Shown: positions 8,307 to 16,326 of the stretch, in pieces
Layout: the number at the start of each line of letters is the position of its first letter
Numbering within the stretch: position 1 is the first letter of the stretch
Source of the DNA: Gilliamella sp. Lep-s35
GTDB taxonomy: Bacteria > Pseudomonadota > Gammaproteobacteria > Enterobacterales > Orbaceae
Direction of reading: 5' to 3'
Length of the DNA stretch: 55,720 nucleotides
Assembly (NCBI RefSeq): GCF_009795845.1
Contig: NZ_WTEX01000016.1
Span: 1-55,720 of the forward strand
Position numbers and translations under genes: made by a program
The notes under the pieces: model-generated
Database searches by the model: none
The model's input: only the letters and a program-made list of their open reading frames with translations
Told to the model about the DNA's origin: nothing

Positions 8307-9152
8307 ATGAAGCTTATCAGTTATCTTGTCTCTGGTAGAGCAAGTTTTGGTCTTCTTACTCATAACGGTATTGTTGATTTAAAGCAAAAATTAGGTGATA
8401 AATACACCGATTTAAAATCACTACTTGCCGATGATGAAGGCCTAGTAATTGCTAAAACCTATCTTGATGCCCCAAGCGACATAGATGAACAAGATATTAC
8501 TTATTTACCTGTTATTCCAAATCCAAATAAGATTTTATGTGTTGGTATGAATTACGCTGAAAAACGCGCTGAATTTAATGAAACCAGTTCAGCACCAACA
8601 CTTTTTGTTCGCTTCCCTGATTCTCAAACAGGTCATAAAACTAATATTATTAAACCTGCTATCACTAATGAATTAGATTATGAAGGTGAATTAGCTATTA
8701 TCATTGGGAAAGCAGGTTTTCGTATTAGCCAAGAAGATGCGCTATCTTATGTAGCAGGTTATAGCTGTTATATGGATGGTTCAATTCGTGACTGGCAATA
8801 CACTTGGTTTACCGCAGGTAAGAACTGGCCAAGCACGGGAGCATTTGGTCCATGTATTACAACAAGTGATGAGATCCCAGATCCAACAGTATTATCGTTA
8901 ACCACTTATTTAAATGGTCAAGAAATGCAACATGATTCAGTCAAAAATCTGGTGCATACTGTTCCCGAGTTAATTTCTTATATTAGTACATTTACTCATT
9001 TATCATCTGGTGATGTAATTTTAACTGGTTCACCAGGCGGCGTGGGGAAAAAACGTAATCCTCCTGTGTTTATGCAAAATGGTGATACAATAGAAGTTGA
9101 AATAACTGGGATTGGTCGTTTAACCAATTATATAGTCGCTGAAAAAGGGTAA
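8307..9152 (+). CDS. Fumarylacetoacetase-fold protein, candidate soluble oxaloacetate decarboxylase
   Basis: A 281-residue FAH-superfamily protein. The C-terminal domain has the divalent-metal ligands Glu126 and Glu128 in LDYEGELAIIIG and Asp157 in YMDGSIRDWQ, plus the TGSPGGVG loop near residues 240-247. Family members cleave or decarboxylate 2-oxo acids; the bacterial Cg1458 protein and mammalian FAHD1 decarboxylate oxaloacetate. Here the gene lies between citS and citC with a good ribosome site (AAGGAG), in a cluster that makes oxaloacetate but has no oadGAB. Conversion of oxaloacetate to pyruvate and CO2 is therefore the favoured inference; acylpyruvate hydrolysis or a hydratase reaction cannot be excluded. 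Confidence 0.8.
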   Translation: MKLISYLVSGRASFGLLTHNGIVDLKQKLGDKYTDLKSLLADDEGLVIAKTYLDAPSDIDEQDITYLPVIPNPNKILCVGMNYAEKRAEFNETSSAPTLFVRFPDSQTGHKTNIIKPAITNELDYEGELAIIIGKAGFRISQEDALSYVAGYSCYMDGSIRDWQYTWFTAGKNWPSTGAFGPCITTSDEIPDPTVLSLTTYLNGQEMQHDSVKNLVHTVPELISYISTFTHLSSGDVILTGSPGGVGKKRNPPVFMQNGDTIEVEITGIGRLTNYIVAEKG

Positions 9153-9156
9153 ATTT

Positions 9157-10191
9157 ATGTACGATTTGGTTGATTATGCCGTTGTTGATATTTCTAAATC
9201 TGAGCAAGATTATCAAGAAATTAAGCAGTTATTATTACGTTCTGATCTTAATTTAGATTCACAAGTGACTATTTTTATCGTTGCTAAATTTAATACTAAA
9301 ATTATAGCTTGTGCAGGTATTGAGCGTGATATTATTAAATGTGTTGCTATTGATTCTGATTATCGTGGTAATCAACTAAATCTAACTTTAATGGATCACG
9401 CCATAAAATATGCCAACGATAATGGCTATTTTCACCTTTTTTTATATACTAAACCTGAAAATATTGACTTTTTTAAAGGATGTGGCTTTTACCCTATTGT
9501 AGAAATTACCGATCTGGTCGTCCTTATGGAAAACACCCCTGTTGGTATTAAGCAGTATTGTAAAAAACTCAATATACAGCAAAAAGAAGGGGGGAAAATT
9601 GGCAGTATTGTGATGAATGCCAACCCTTTTACAAAAGGACATCAGTATCTTGTGCAATATGCAGCGAGCCAATGTGACTGGTTGCATGTTTTTGTCGTCA
9701 ATGAAAATGCATCGTTATTTTCATTTGATACACGTTTGAAGTTAGTTAAAGATGGCACAAGACAAATAAAAAATGTTACAGTGCATGCAAGCTCGCCTTA
9801 TATCATTTCAAGAGCTACGTTTCCTACTTATTTTTTAAAAGATAAGACAAAAATAGATCAAGCTTATATGGGGATTGATCTGCTTATATTCCGAAATTAT
9901 ATTGCGCCAGCGCTTAACATTACCTATCGATTTGTTGGGACTGAACCTTATGATGAAGTGACGAAAGCTTATAATGAAGCAATGCGCTATTGGCTTGAAG
10001 ATAAAAAAGTCACTGCTCAATCAGTGATAAATGTGGTTGAAGTTCCACGAATAACCGAAGACGATACTATTGTATCAGCCTCATTAGTGAGGAAATTATT
10101 AGCATCTAAGCAATATGAGCAGGTAAAAAAACTAGTTCCACCAACAACGTGGGATTACCTTTCAGCTAATTTGGATCAATTTAAAATTTAA
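9157..10191 (+). CDS. citC: [Citrate (pro-3S)-lyase] ligase
   Basis: The 344-residue protein acetylates the thiol of the citrate lyase acyl carrier prosthetic group at the cost of ATP, activating the lyase. The N-terminal 125 residues are a GNAT-like domain (RGNQLNLTLMDHAI, CGFYPIVEI). The C-terminal part is a nucleotidyltransferase fold with NPFTKGHQYLV (about residues 156-166; the T-K-G-H motif binds ATP) and a later ISRATFPTYFLK segment. It follows the FAH gene by four bases and precedes citD by 21, so it is co-transcribed. Length is normal for CitC. Confidence 0.95.
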   Translation: MYDLVDYAVVDISKSEQDYQEIKQLLLRSDLNLDSQVTIFIVAKFNTKIIACAGIERDIIKCVAIDSDYRGNQLNLTLMDHAIKYANDNGYFHLFLYTKPENIDFFKGCGFYPIVEITDLVVLMENTPVGIKQYCKKLNIQQKEGGKIGSIVMNANPFTKGHQYLVQYAASQCDWLHVFVVNENASLFSFDTRLKLVKDGTRQIKNVTVHASSPYIISRATFPTYFLKDKTKIDQAYMGIDLLIFRNYIAPALNITYRFVGTEPYDEVTKAYNEAMRYWLEDKKVTAQSVINVVEVPRITEDDTIVSASLVRKLLASKQYEQVKKLVPPTTWDYLSANLDQFKI

Positions 10192-10212
10192 TACATTTTA
10201 AAAGGTAACAAA

Positions 10213-10503
10213 ATGAAAATACAAAAAGAAGCCATGGCAGGGACTCTCGAATCAAGTGATTTGTTAGTCAAAGTTATACCTAATACTGGGATTGAAATTG
10301 TTATTAATAGTGATGTTAATAAGCAATTTGGCGATCAAATTCGCGCTGTGGTTGAGCAAACATTACAAGACTTAAATGTAACCGATGGCCTAATTATTAT
10401 TGATGACAAAGGCGCACTTGATTGCGCTATTAAAGCAAGAATTCAATGTGCTGTATTACGTGGCGCAGAAGAAGAAAACTTAGATTGGAGTAAACTACTA
10501 TGA
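10213..10503 (+). CDS. citD: Citrate lyase acyl carrier protein (gamma subunit)
   Basis: A 96-residue protein with the invariant modification region AGTLESSD, in which Ser14 carries 2'-(5''-phosphoribosyl)-3'-dephospho-CoA. The later [14 protein letters not shown] and [14 protein letters not shown] segments are conserved in CitD. It shuttles acetyl and citryl groups between the CitF and CitE active sites. The ribosome site is AAAGGTAAC upstream of the ATG. Its stop overlaps the citE start as ATGA, implying translational coupling. Confidence 0.96.
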   Translation: MKIQKEAMAGTLESSDLLVKVIPNTGIEIVINSDVNKQFGDQIRAVVEQTLQDLNVTDGLIIIDDKGALDCAIKARIQCAVLRGAEEENLDWSKLL

Positions 10504-11387
10504 AAAAATTACGTCGAAGTATGCTATTTCTTCCTGGTGCAAATGCAGCAATGTTATCAACCTCTTTTGTTTATAAACCCGATTCAATTATGTTTGACCT
10601 TGAAGATGCGGTTTCAATCAAAGAAAAAGATTCAGCTCGTTTATTAGTTGCACAAACTTTACTTCTTCCTGTTTATAAAGAACATGGAATTGAAACAGTA
10701 GTACGAATCAACGCGCTTGATACTCCATTTGGTTTAAAAGACCTTGAAGCAGTAGTAAGAGCTGGTGTTGATGTTGTGCGTTTACCAATGACCAATAGCG
10801 CTGAAGATATCCATGAGCTAGAAGCGCATGTAGAACGAATTGAAAAAGAGTGTGGGCGCGAAGTAGGCAGCACTAAATTAATGGCTGCAATTGAATCTGC
10901 TCAAGGTGTGGTTAATGCGGTTTCGATCGCTCAATCTTCACCTCGTTTAATTGGTATTGCACTGGCGGCATTTGACTATCTTGTTGATATGCAAACTGAA
11001 CGTGGCGATGGTACTGAGTTATTTTATGCTCGTTGTGCCGTTTTACATGCTGCGCGTGTAGCTGGCATTGATGCCTTTGATGTGGTGTATTCAAATGTTA
11101 ATGATGATGAAGGCTTTTTAAAAGAAGTCAGCCTAATTAAAAAACTCGGATATAACGGTAAATCACTTATCAATCCAAGACAAATTGAACTGTTACATAA
11201 TGCTTATGCGCCAACTGCTGCTGAAGTTGAAAATGCCCAAAAAGTAGTTGAAGCTGCTGAAGAAGGTGAAAGAAAAGGCCTTGGTGTTATTTCTCTAAAT
11301 GGCAAAATGATTGATGCTCCGATTATTGCTCGTGCTAGAAAAGTGATTGAGTTAGCAAAATATTCCGGTGTACGTAAAGAAATTTGA
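10500..11387 (+). CDS. citE: Citrate lyase beta subunit (citryl-ACP lyase)
   Basis: The 295-residue TIM-barrel enzyme cleaves citryl-ACP to acetyl-ACP and oxaloacetate. Conserved family segments are [15 protein letters not shown] at the N-terminus, FDLEDAVS (metal-binding acidic residues), VVRINALDT, and [14 protein letters not shown] with the catalytic-site Glu. [14 protein letters not shown] and the [15 protein letters not shown] region complete a full-length CitE. It overlaps citD by four bases and is followed by citF after 12 bases. Confidence 0.96.
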   Translation: MKKLRRSMLFLPGANAAMLSTSFVYKPDSIMFDLEDAVSIKEKDSARLLVAQTLLLPVYKEHGIETVVRINALDTPFGLKDLEAVVRAGVDVVRLPMTNSAEDIHELEAHVERIEKECGREVGSTKLMAAIESAQGVVNAVSIAQSSPRLIGIALAAFDYLVDMQTERGDGTELFYARCAVLHAARVAGIDAFDVVYSNVNDDEGFLKEVSLIKKLGYNGKSLINPRQIELLHNAYAPTAAEVENAQKVVEAAEEGERKGLGVISLNGKMIDAPIIARARKVIELAKYSGVRKEI

Positions 11388-11399
11388 TAGGATTGAAAA

Positions 11400-12929
11400 A
11401 TGACTACTTCTATAAACAAAAAAATTGATGATTTGCTTAAACAGCACCCTGATCTCAAGAATATTAAGCCTTTTATTGACGCTAATGCTACGACTCCATA
11501 TTTAAAAGATGAGTCTAAATACACGCGTAAATTGTGCGATTCTATTGAACAAGCAATTCATAAATGTGAATTGCGTGATGGTATGACAATTTCTTTCCAT
11601 CATGCATTTCGTGAGGGCGATAAAGTTATCAACAAAGTGGTTGAAACGATTAGCAAATTAGGAATTAAAAACCTAACATTAGCGTCAAGTTCTTTATTAA
11701 GTTGTAATGCAGCACTTATCCCTCATATCGAATCAGGTGTGATTACCAAGATCTATACATCGGGTTTGCGTGGTAAATTAGCTGATGCCATTTCACACGG
11801 TTTAATGGATAACCCTGTTCATATCCATTCTCATGGTGGACGTGTAAAACTGATTCAAAGTGGCGAAATTAATATTGATATCGCATTTTTAGCGGTTTCT
11901 ACTGCCGATGAACAAGGTAATGCGAATGGTGTATCGGGTAAATCACAATGTGGTGCATTAGGTTATGCCATGGTTGATGCACAATTTGCTAAGAAAGTGG
12001 TATTACTTACTGAAGATATTGTTGGCTACCCTAATCACCCTGCAAGTATCCGTCAAGATCAAGTGGACTATATTGTTAAAGTCGATGAAGTTGGTGATCC
12101 AACTAAAATCAGCGTTGGTGCTGCTCGTATTACTAGTAACCCTCGTGAACTGATGATTGCGCGTTATGCGGCAGATGTTATTGAGTATTCTGGTTATTTT
12201 AAAGATGGATTTTCTATTCAAACAGGTTCTGGTGCATCTTCAACCGCAGCAACACGTTTCCTAGAAAATCGTATGCGCGCTAAAAATATCACCGCATCAT
12301 TTGCTTTAGGTGGTATTACTGCAAGTATTGTTGATCTGCATGAAAAAGGTCTAGTAAAACGCTTACTTGATACACAAAGTTTTGATGGCGCAGCGGGACA
12401 ATCTTTAGGTCGAAATAAAGATCATATTGAAGTTTCAACGAATGTCTATGCAAACCCAGCCTCTAAAGGTGCGAGTGTCGATGAGTTAGATATTGTGATC
12501 CTTAGTGCGTTAGAAATTGACCTTGATTATAACGTTAACGTGTTAACCGGTTCTGACGGTGTTATGCGTGGCGCATCAGGTGGTCACTGTGATACCGCTG
12601 CTGGTGCAAATTTAACGATTATTGTTGCGCCACTCATTCGTAGCCGAATCCCTACTGTAATTAAGAAAGTGACAACAGTTGTAACGCCGGGTGAAAGTGT
12701 CGACGTTCTTGTTACTGACCATGGTATAGCGGTTAACCCTGCTCGCCCTGAAATTACAGAACGATTAAAAGCGGCTAATTTGCCAGTTATGAGTATTGAA
12801 GAGCTATATCAACGTGCTGTTTCCTTAACGGGTGAACCAAAACCAATTGAATTTAATGATAAAATCGTTGGTATTGTCCATTTCCGTGATGGTTCAGTCA
12901 TTGATGTGGTTCGTCAAGTTAAGGACTAA
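11400..12929 (+). CDS. citF: Citrate lyase alpha subunit (citrate:acetyl-ACP transferase)
   Basis: A 509-residue CoA-transferase-fold subunit that exchanges acetate for citrate on the acyl carrier protein. Visible family markers are FHHAFREGD (about residues 64-72), IHIHSHGGRVKLIQSGE (about 140), QTGSGASSTAATRFL (about 274-288) and the C-terminal LTGSDGVMRGASGGHCDTAAGA. Length matches other CitF proteins. With CitD and CitE it forms the cytoplasmic citrate lyase complex. A strong hairpin terminator follows only 12 bases after its stop. Confidence 0.96.
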   Translation: MTTSINKKIDDLLKQHPDLKNIKPFIDANATTPYLKDESKYTRKLCDSIEQAIHKCELRDGMTISFHHAFREGDKVINKVVETISKLGIKNLTLASSSLLSCNAALIPHIESGVITKIYTSGLRGKLADAISHGLMDNPVHIHSHGGRVKLIQSGEINIDIAFLAVSTADEQGNANGVSGKSQCGALGYAMVDAQFAKKVVLLTEDIVGYPNHPASIRQDQVDYIVKVDEVGDPTKISVGAARITSNPRELMIARYAADVIEYSGYFKDGFSIQTGSGASSTAATRFLENRMRAKNITASFALGGITASIVDLHEKGLVKRLLDTQSFDGAAGQSLGRNKDHIEVSTNVYANPASKGASVDELDIVILSALEIDLDYNVNVLTGSDGVMRGASGGHCDTAAGANLTIIVAPLIRSRIPTVIKKVTTVVTPGESVDVLVTDHGIAVNPARPEITERLKAANLPVMSIEELYQRAVSLTGEPKPIEFNDKIVGIVHFRDGSVIDVVRQVKD

Positions 12930-12940
12930 TTAACCACAAG

Positions 12941-12978
12941 GTAGCATGGCACTAGTCGATGTCATGCTGCTTATTTTT
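12941..12978 (+). terminator. Intrinsic terminator or attenuator between citF and citX
   Basis: GTAGCATGGCA (12941-12951) pairs with TGTCATGCTGC (12960-12970) over eleven positions with two G-U pairs and an eight-base loop, followed by TTATTTTT (12971-12978). This is the form of a rho-independent terminator placed upstream of the citX start at 12983. It should lower citX expression relative to citF. The apparent upstream citX ATG at 12959 lies inside this hairpin. Confidence 0.75.
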
Positions 12979-12982
12979 CATT

Positions 12983-13540
12983 ATGAATGATCTATTAATT
13001 AAATTTGATGATGGCACCCCTATCACACTTGAACAGATGCTTTTGGCTAAAGAAAAACGTGTACAAAGCCAACAAGAAGCAATAAAACGTTATCATTATC
13101 CGCTTATTTCATTAAGCTTAGTTATTCCCGGCCCAATAAAAAATAGTAGTGGCGCCAGTCGATTATTTAAAGAGGCCATTGCCACTATACACAACAGCTT
13201 ATCAAAAAACAGCATTCCATTAATACATGAAATCCAATTTCATCACATTACTGGCTATGAAGCCATTATTATCGCAAAATGCGCTGCCGATGTACTAAAG
13301 CAGTACTGTATTAATATCGAAGATAATCATCCTTTAGGTCGCCTGTGGGATATTGATGTCATAGACCCAATAACCCAACAAAGTATTTCTCGCGCTAAAT
13401 TTGATCACCACTCAAGGCAATGTTTAGTCTGCCAAGAAATGGCTAAAGTATGTAGTCGAAGCAGAAAACACACTATTGATGAGGTCTTTTCTGCCATTGA
13501 AAAAATAACAAACGACTATTTTAGCAAGCCAATGTATTAG
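12983..13540 (+). CDS. citX: Apo-citrate lyase phosphoribosyl-dephospho-CoA transferase
   Basis: From the ATG at 12983 the protein is 185 residues. It attaches the prosthetic group to Ser14 of CitD. The family signature HPLGRLWDIDV is present about residues 116-126, followed by the cysteine/arginine segment RQCLVCQEMAKVCSR. The N-terminal LISLSLVIPGPIKNS also matches CitX. No clear ribosome site precedes this ATG; the in-frame ATG at 12959 lies inside a terminator hairpin and adds eight non-conserved residues, so I prefer the later start. CitG, which makes the precursor, is not in the window. Confidence 0.9.
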   Translation: MNDLLIKFDDGTPITLEQMLLAKEKRVQSQQEAIKRYHYPLISLSLVIPGPIKNSSGASRLFKEAIATIHNSLSKNSIPLIHEIQFHHITGYEAIIIAKCAADVLKQYCINIEDNHPLGRLWDIDVIDPITQQSISRAKFDHHSRQCLVCQEMAKVCSRSRKHTIDEVFSAIEKITNDYFSKPMY

Positions 13541-13943
13541 ACGTAGAAATTAATTACGTTGTTTACAGTAATTTGAGAAACTACTGTAATAACTGTACAT
13601 AAAAAAACAACATCCCCAGTATCACAGACAAGCAATATGGTGCTGATATCATAAAAAAAATAACTGCTACTGATTTGCTAAACGCTATAAAAAATCTATC
13701 TTAGTAAAATACGACATATCGAGGCCAAGCGTCTATCTAGAACATGCTATTTATAATTCCCAAAAGTTCACATGACATTAAATAACATTACTGCGATGAA
13801 CATAAAAAACTAAAATAAACGATGTAATTTTTTAGGTAAGCTATGATCATTCTATTGAGTAATTACTCGATTGTTCGCTTTTTAGGTTATATTTTTGTAA
13901 AAAATATTCAGGATTCTATACCGTTTGGAGATTAAAAAAATCA

Positions 13944-14148
13944 AAAGAGTAATATGTATTTCAAATTAAAATGTGGCATAACTAGCAAATATTTAGCGGT
14001 TTAAATTATAAAAAACAGAACCTTAGAGATTTATTAACTTTCATAATACCGTTAAACCGTCCAAAACGATTTTGGGGAAAACGCCTTATGCGTTTAAAGG
14101 ATTATTTTAATCATGAAGTGTAAACAACCCGACGTTTTTCTACATATC
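13944..14148 (+). pseudogene. IS3-like transposase C-terminal remnant (copy B)
   Basis: This segment aligns along its length with copy A at 127-337, including AAATGTGGCATAA, the AAAACGCCTTATGCGTTT core and the tail CGTTTTTCTACATAT. Its reading frame FHNTVKPSKTILGKTPYAF ends early at LF-stop, so it is more decayed than copy A. It lies in the 689-base gap between citX and metB, in the same orientation as copy A. The remaining parts of the gap (13541-13943 and 14149-14229) contain only AT-rich DNA and a weak TACAGTA/TACTGTA inverted repeat at about 13565-13590. Confidence 0.6.
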
Positions 14149-14229
14149 AAAGAATATAAAAACAATAGGATTAACGAAATAAACCTATTTCATTAATCCA
14201 AATAGCTAACTGTAGATAAAACTTAAAAA

Positions 14230-15396
14230 TTAAACTTTTGCTAATGCTTGTTGTAAATCAGCAAGTAAATCGGCAATATCTTCCAACCCAACAGAAATAC
14301 GCAATAACTGATCGGAAATACCCGCTGTTTTTCGAGCCTCAGCACTAATGCCTGAATGAGTCATCGTTGCTGGATGGCATACAAGACTTTCAACACCACC
14401 AAGTGATTGAGCTAAGGTGAAAATTTTAAGCGATTGTAAAAACGTTGGCATGGTATCAGCATCACCTACTAATTCAAAACTAAGTAATGAGCCAAAGCCT
14501 TTTTGCTGTTTTTTGGCTATATCATGCCCAAGGTTTGAGGGTAAAGAGGGGTGGTAAACTTTAGCTATTTTGGGGTGATTAGCTAAAAACTGAACAACTT
14601 TTTGTGCATTGTCCTGCTGTAATTTTACTCGCGCTGAAAGTGTTCTTAATCCACGCAACAGAAGATAACTGTCAAATGATGATGTCATTGTGCCAATATT
14701 ATTAGCCCACCATAAAACATCTGTAGCTAGTTGCTGATCTTTAAAGACTAAAATTCCCGCTAATAAATCTGAATGTCCGTTTAAAAATTTAGTACAAGAA
14801 TGGCTAACAATATCGGCACCAAGTTCTAGTGGTTTTTGTAATATTGGGGTCATAAAAGTGTTATCAACTAAAACTAATGCCCCAACTTGATGAGCTTGCT
14901 CTGCAATTTTTTGAATATCAACAACCCGCAATAAAGGATTACTTGGTGTTTCAATTAATACTAATTTTGGGCGTAAACTAAGCGCTTCTTTTAATGCAAC
15001 AGGATCGGATTGATCAACAAATTTGGCTTTAAAATAGCCACGTTGACTTAAACTATTAAAAAGCCGGTAACTACCACCATAGCAATCATGTGGTGCCACA
15101 ACTAGATCATTAGGCGTTAATAATGCAACACTGATTAAATGAATCGCCGACATACCACAATTAGTTAAAATGGCATCAATGCCACCTTCAAGTTTAGCAA
15201 TTGTTTGCTCTACCAAGCGACGGCTAGGATTGGCTTTTCGAGCGTAGTCAAACTCTCTTGGTTTAGCAAATGCTTCATAGCGATAACAAGTAGATGGAGT
15301 AATAACGGGAACAACACTGCCATATTGATCATCAGTATTTAATCCACCGCGAACAGCAATAGTCCCTTGACTTAAGTTTTCAGTTTGAATAGTCAT
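14230..15396 (-). CDS. metB: Cystathionine gamma-synthase
   Basis: The ATG at 15394-15396 has GAGGG seven bases upstream and gives 388 residues; an upstream ATG would add MFEGII without support. It is a PLP enzyme of the Cys/Met metabolism family that joins O-succinylhomoserine and cysteine to cystathionine. The PLP lysine is Lys203 in SHSCTKFLNGHSD; NPSRRLVEQTIAKLEGG and WWANNIGTMTSSFDSYLLLRG-type segments match MetB more closely than MetC or MalY. It is divergent from metJ, sharing a regulatory region with five met boxes. The usual metL partner does not follow it here. Confidence 0.93.
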   Translation of the reverse strand: MTIQTENLSQGTIAVRGGLNTDDQYGSVVPVITPSTCYRYEAFAKPREFDYARKANPSRRLVEQTIAKLEGGIDAILTNCGMSAIHLISVALLTPNDLVVAPHDCYGGSYRLFNSLSQRGYFKAKFVDQSDPVALKEALSLRPKLVLIETPSNPLLRVVDIQKIAEQAHQVGALVLVDNTFMTPILQKPLELGADIVSHSCTKFLNGHSDLLAGILVFKDQQLATDVLWWANNIGTMTSSFDSYLLLRGLRTLSARVKLQQDNAQKVVQFLANHPKIAKVYHPSLPSNLGHDIAKKQQKGFGSLLSFELVGDADTMPTFLQSLKIFTLAQSLGGVESLVCHPATMTHSGISAEARKTAGISDQLLRISVGLEDIADLLADLQQALAKV

Positions 15397-15463
15397 GATA
15401 ATGCCCTCAAACAATATTTTATTTAATATAAGATTAGTTCTTTAAGCATAACACACAAAAAAA

Positions 15464-15503
15464 AGACGTCAACATGTCTAGACGTCTAACTGTCTTGATG
15501 TGT
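15464..15503. promoter_or_regulatory. Five tandem met boxes (MetJ operator)
   Basis: Contiguous 8-base units follow the consensus AGACGTCT: AGACGTCA (15464), ACATGTCT (15472), AGACGTCT (15480, perfect), AACTGTCT (15488) and TGATGTGT (15496). A sixth unit, AGATTGCA (15504), is marginal. MetJ dimers bind such repeats cooperatively with S-adenosylmethionine. The array lies between divergent metB and metJ, about 67 bases from each start, so it should repress both. Confidence 0.9.
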
Positions 15504-15570
15504 AGATTGCAGTAATCTGAAAAAAAAGATAAAATTACCCACATTATTTGTGATGTAATTTTGGTGAACA

Positions 15571-15888
15571 ATGATGGAATGGAACGGCGAATACATAAGC
15601 CCTTATGCAGAGCATGGTAAAAAAAGTGAGCAGGTAAAAAAAATCACAGTGTCAATTCCACTTAAAGTATTAAAAATTTTAACTGATGAGCGCACTCGCA
15701 GACAAGTGAATAATTTGCGTCATGCCACAAATAGTGAATTATTATGTGAAGCTTTTCTTCATGCTTACACAGGTCAACCTTTACCATGTGATGAAGATTT
15801 GCAAAAAGACCGAGAAGACGATATCCCGATGGAAACACAAAAAATGATGCGAAATTTAGGTATCGATCCAGATTTAATTGATGAGTAA
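15571..15888 (+). CDS. metJ: Methionine regulon repressor MetJ
   Basis: The 105-residue protein is a ribbon-helix-helix repressor using S-adenosylmethionine as corepressor. The N-terminal [19 protein letters not shown] and the DNA-binding strand [15 protein letters not shown] are nearly invariant among MetJ proteins, and [23 protein letters not shown] forms the helices and corepressor pocket. The C-terminus ([11 protein letters not shown]) differs from enteric MetJ. Two adjacent ATG codons (15571 and 15574) are possible starts. It is preceded by the met box array and followed by a strong terminator. Confidence 0.97.
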   Translation: MMEWNGEYISPYAEHGKKSEQVKKITVSIPLKVLKILTDERTRRQVNNLRHATNSELLCEAFLHAYTGQPLPCDEDLQKDREDDIPMETQKMMRNLGIDPDLIDE

Positions 15889-15925
15889 AAGGTTATTTTT
15901 CAATAACGACTTTTTCTTGAAAAAT

Positions 15926-15950
15926 AAAAAGGCGCATTAAGCGCCTTTTT
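15926..15950. terminator. Bidirectional terminator between metJ and rpmE
   Basis: AAAAAGGCGC and GCGCCTTTTT form a perfect ten-base stem around ATTAA. The A and T runs make it a working intrinsic terminator in either direction, serving metJ on the plus strand and rpmE on the minus strand. Confidence 0.93.
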
Positions 15951-15969
15951 ATTTTTGCTTATCGCAATA

Positions 15970-16185
15970 TTATTTTTTACCACCAACCATAGCAAAACGT
16001 TGTTTAAATTTATCTACACGTCCACCAGTTGCAACATCACGTTGTTTACCAGTATAAAACGGATGGCATTCACCACATACGTCAAGATGAATATCATGAC
16101 CAATAGTTGAATGAGTTTTAATTACGTTACCGCAAGAGCAAGTTGCATTAATTGCAGTATATTCTGGATGGATACCTTCTTTCAT
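15970..16185 (-). CDS. rpmE: 50S ribosomal protein L31 (zinc-binding form)
   Basis: A 71-residue L31 with all four zinc ligands: Cys16 and Cys18 in TCSCGN, and Cys37 and Cys40 in [13 protein letters not shown]. Conserved [10 protein letters not shown] follows. This is the zinc-containing paralogue; the zinc-free type B lacks these cysteines. The AGAGGTTTATT region just upstream of the ATG provides the ribosome site. Confidence 0.97.
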   Translation of the reverse strand: MKEGIHPEYTAINATCSCGNVIKTHSTIGHDIHLDVCGECHPFYTGKQRDVATGGRVDKFKQRFAMVGGKK

Positions 16186-16326
16186 AATAAACCTCTAAAG
16201 TTTGTTCGTATCGCTATATAAATGGCTATAAAAGCAAAATCTATACACCATACGAGGGCTAAAAAACATGATAAGGCTGCAAATTATATGCCTTAAAGGT
16301 TAAATAATCAAGCTACAAAAGGATAA

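Noticed and set aside
13565-13590. TACAGTA/TACTGTA inverted repeat after citX as terminator
   Set aside because: The stem is only seven bases with an eleven-base loop and no U tail, so it is too weak to call.
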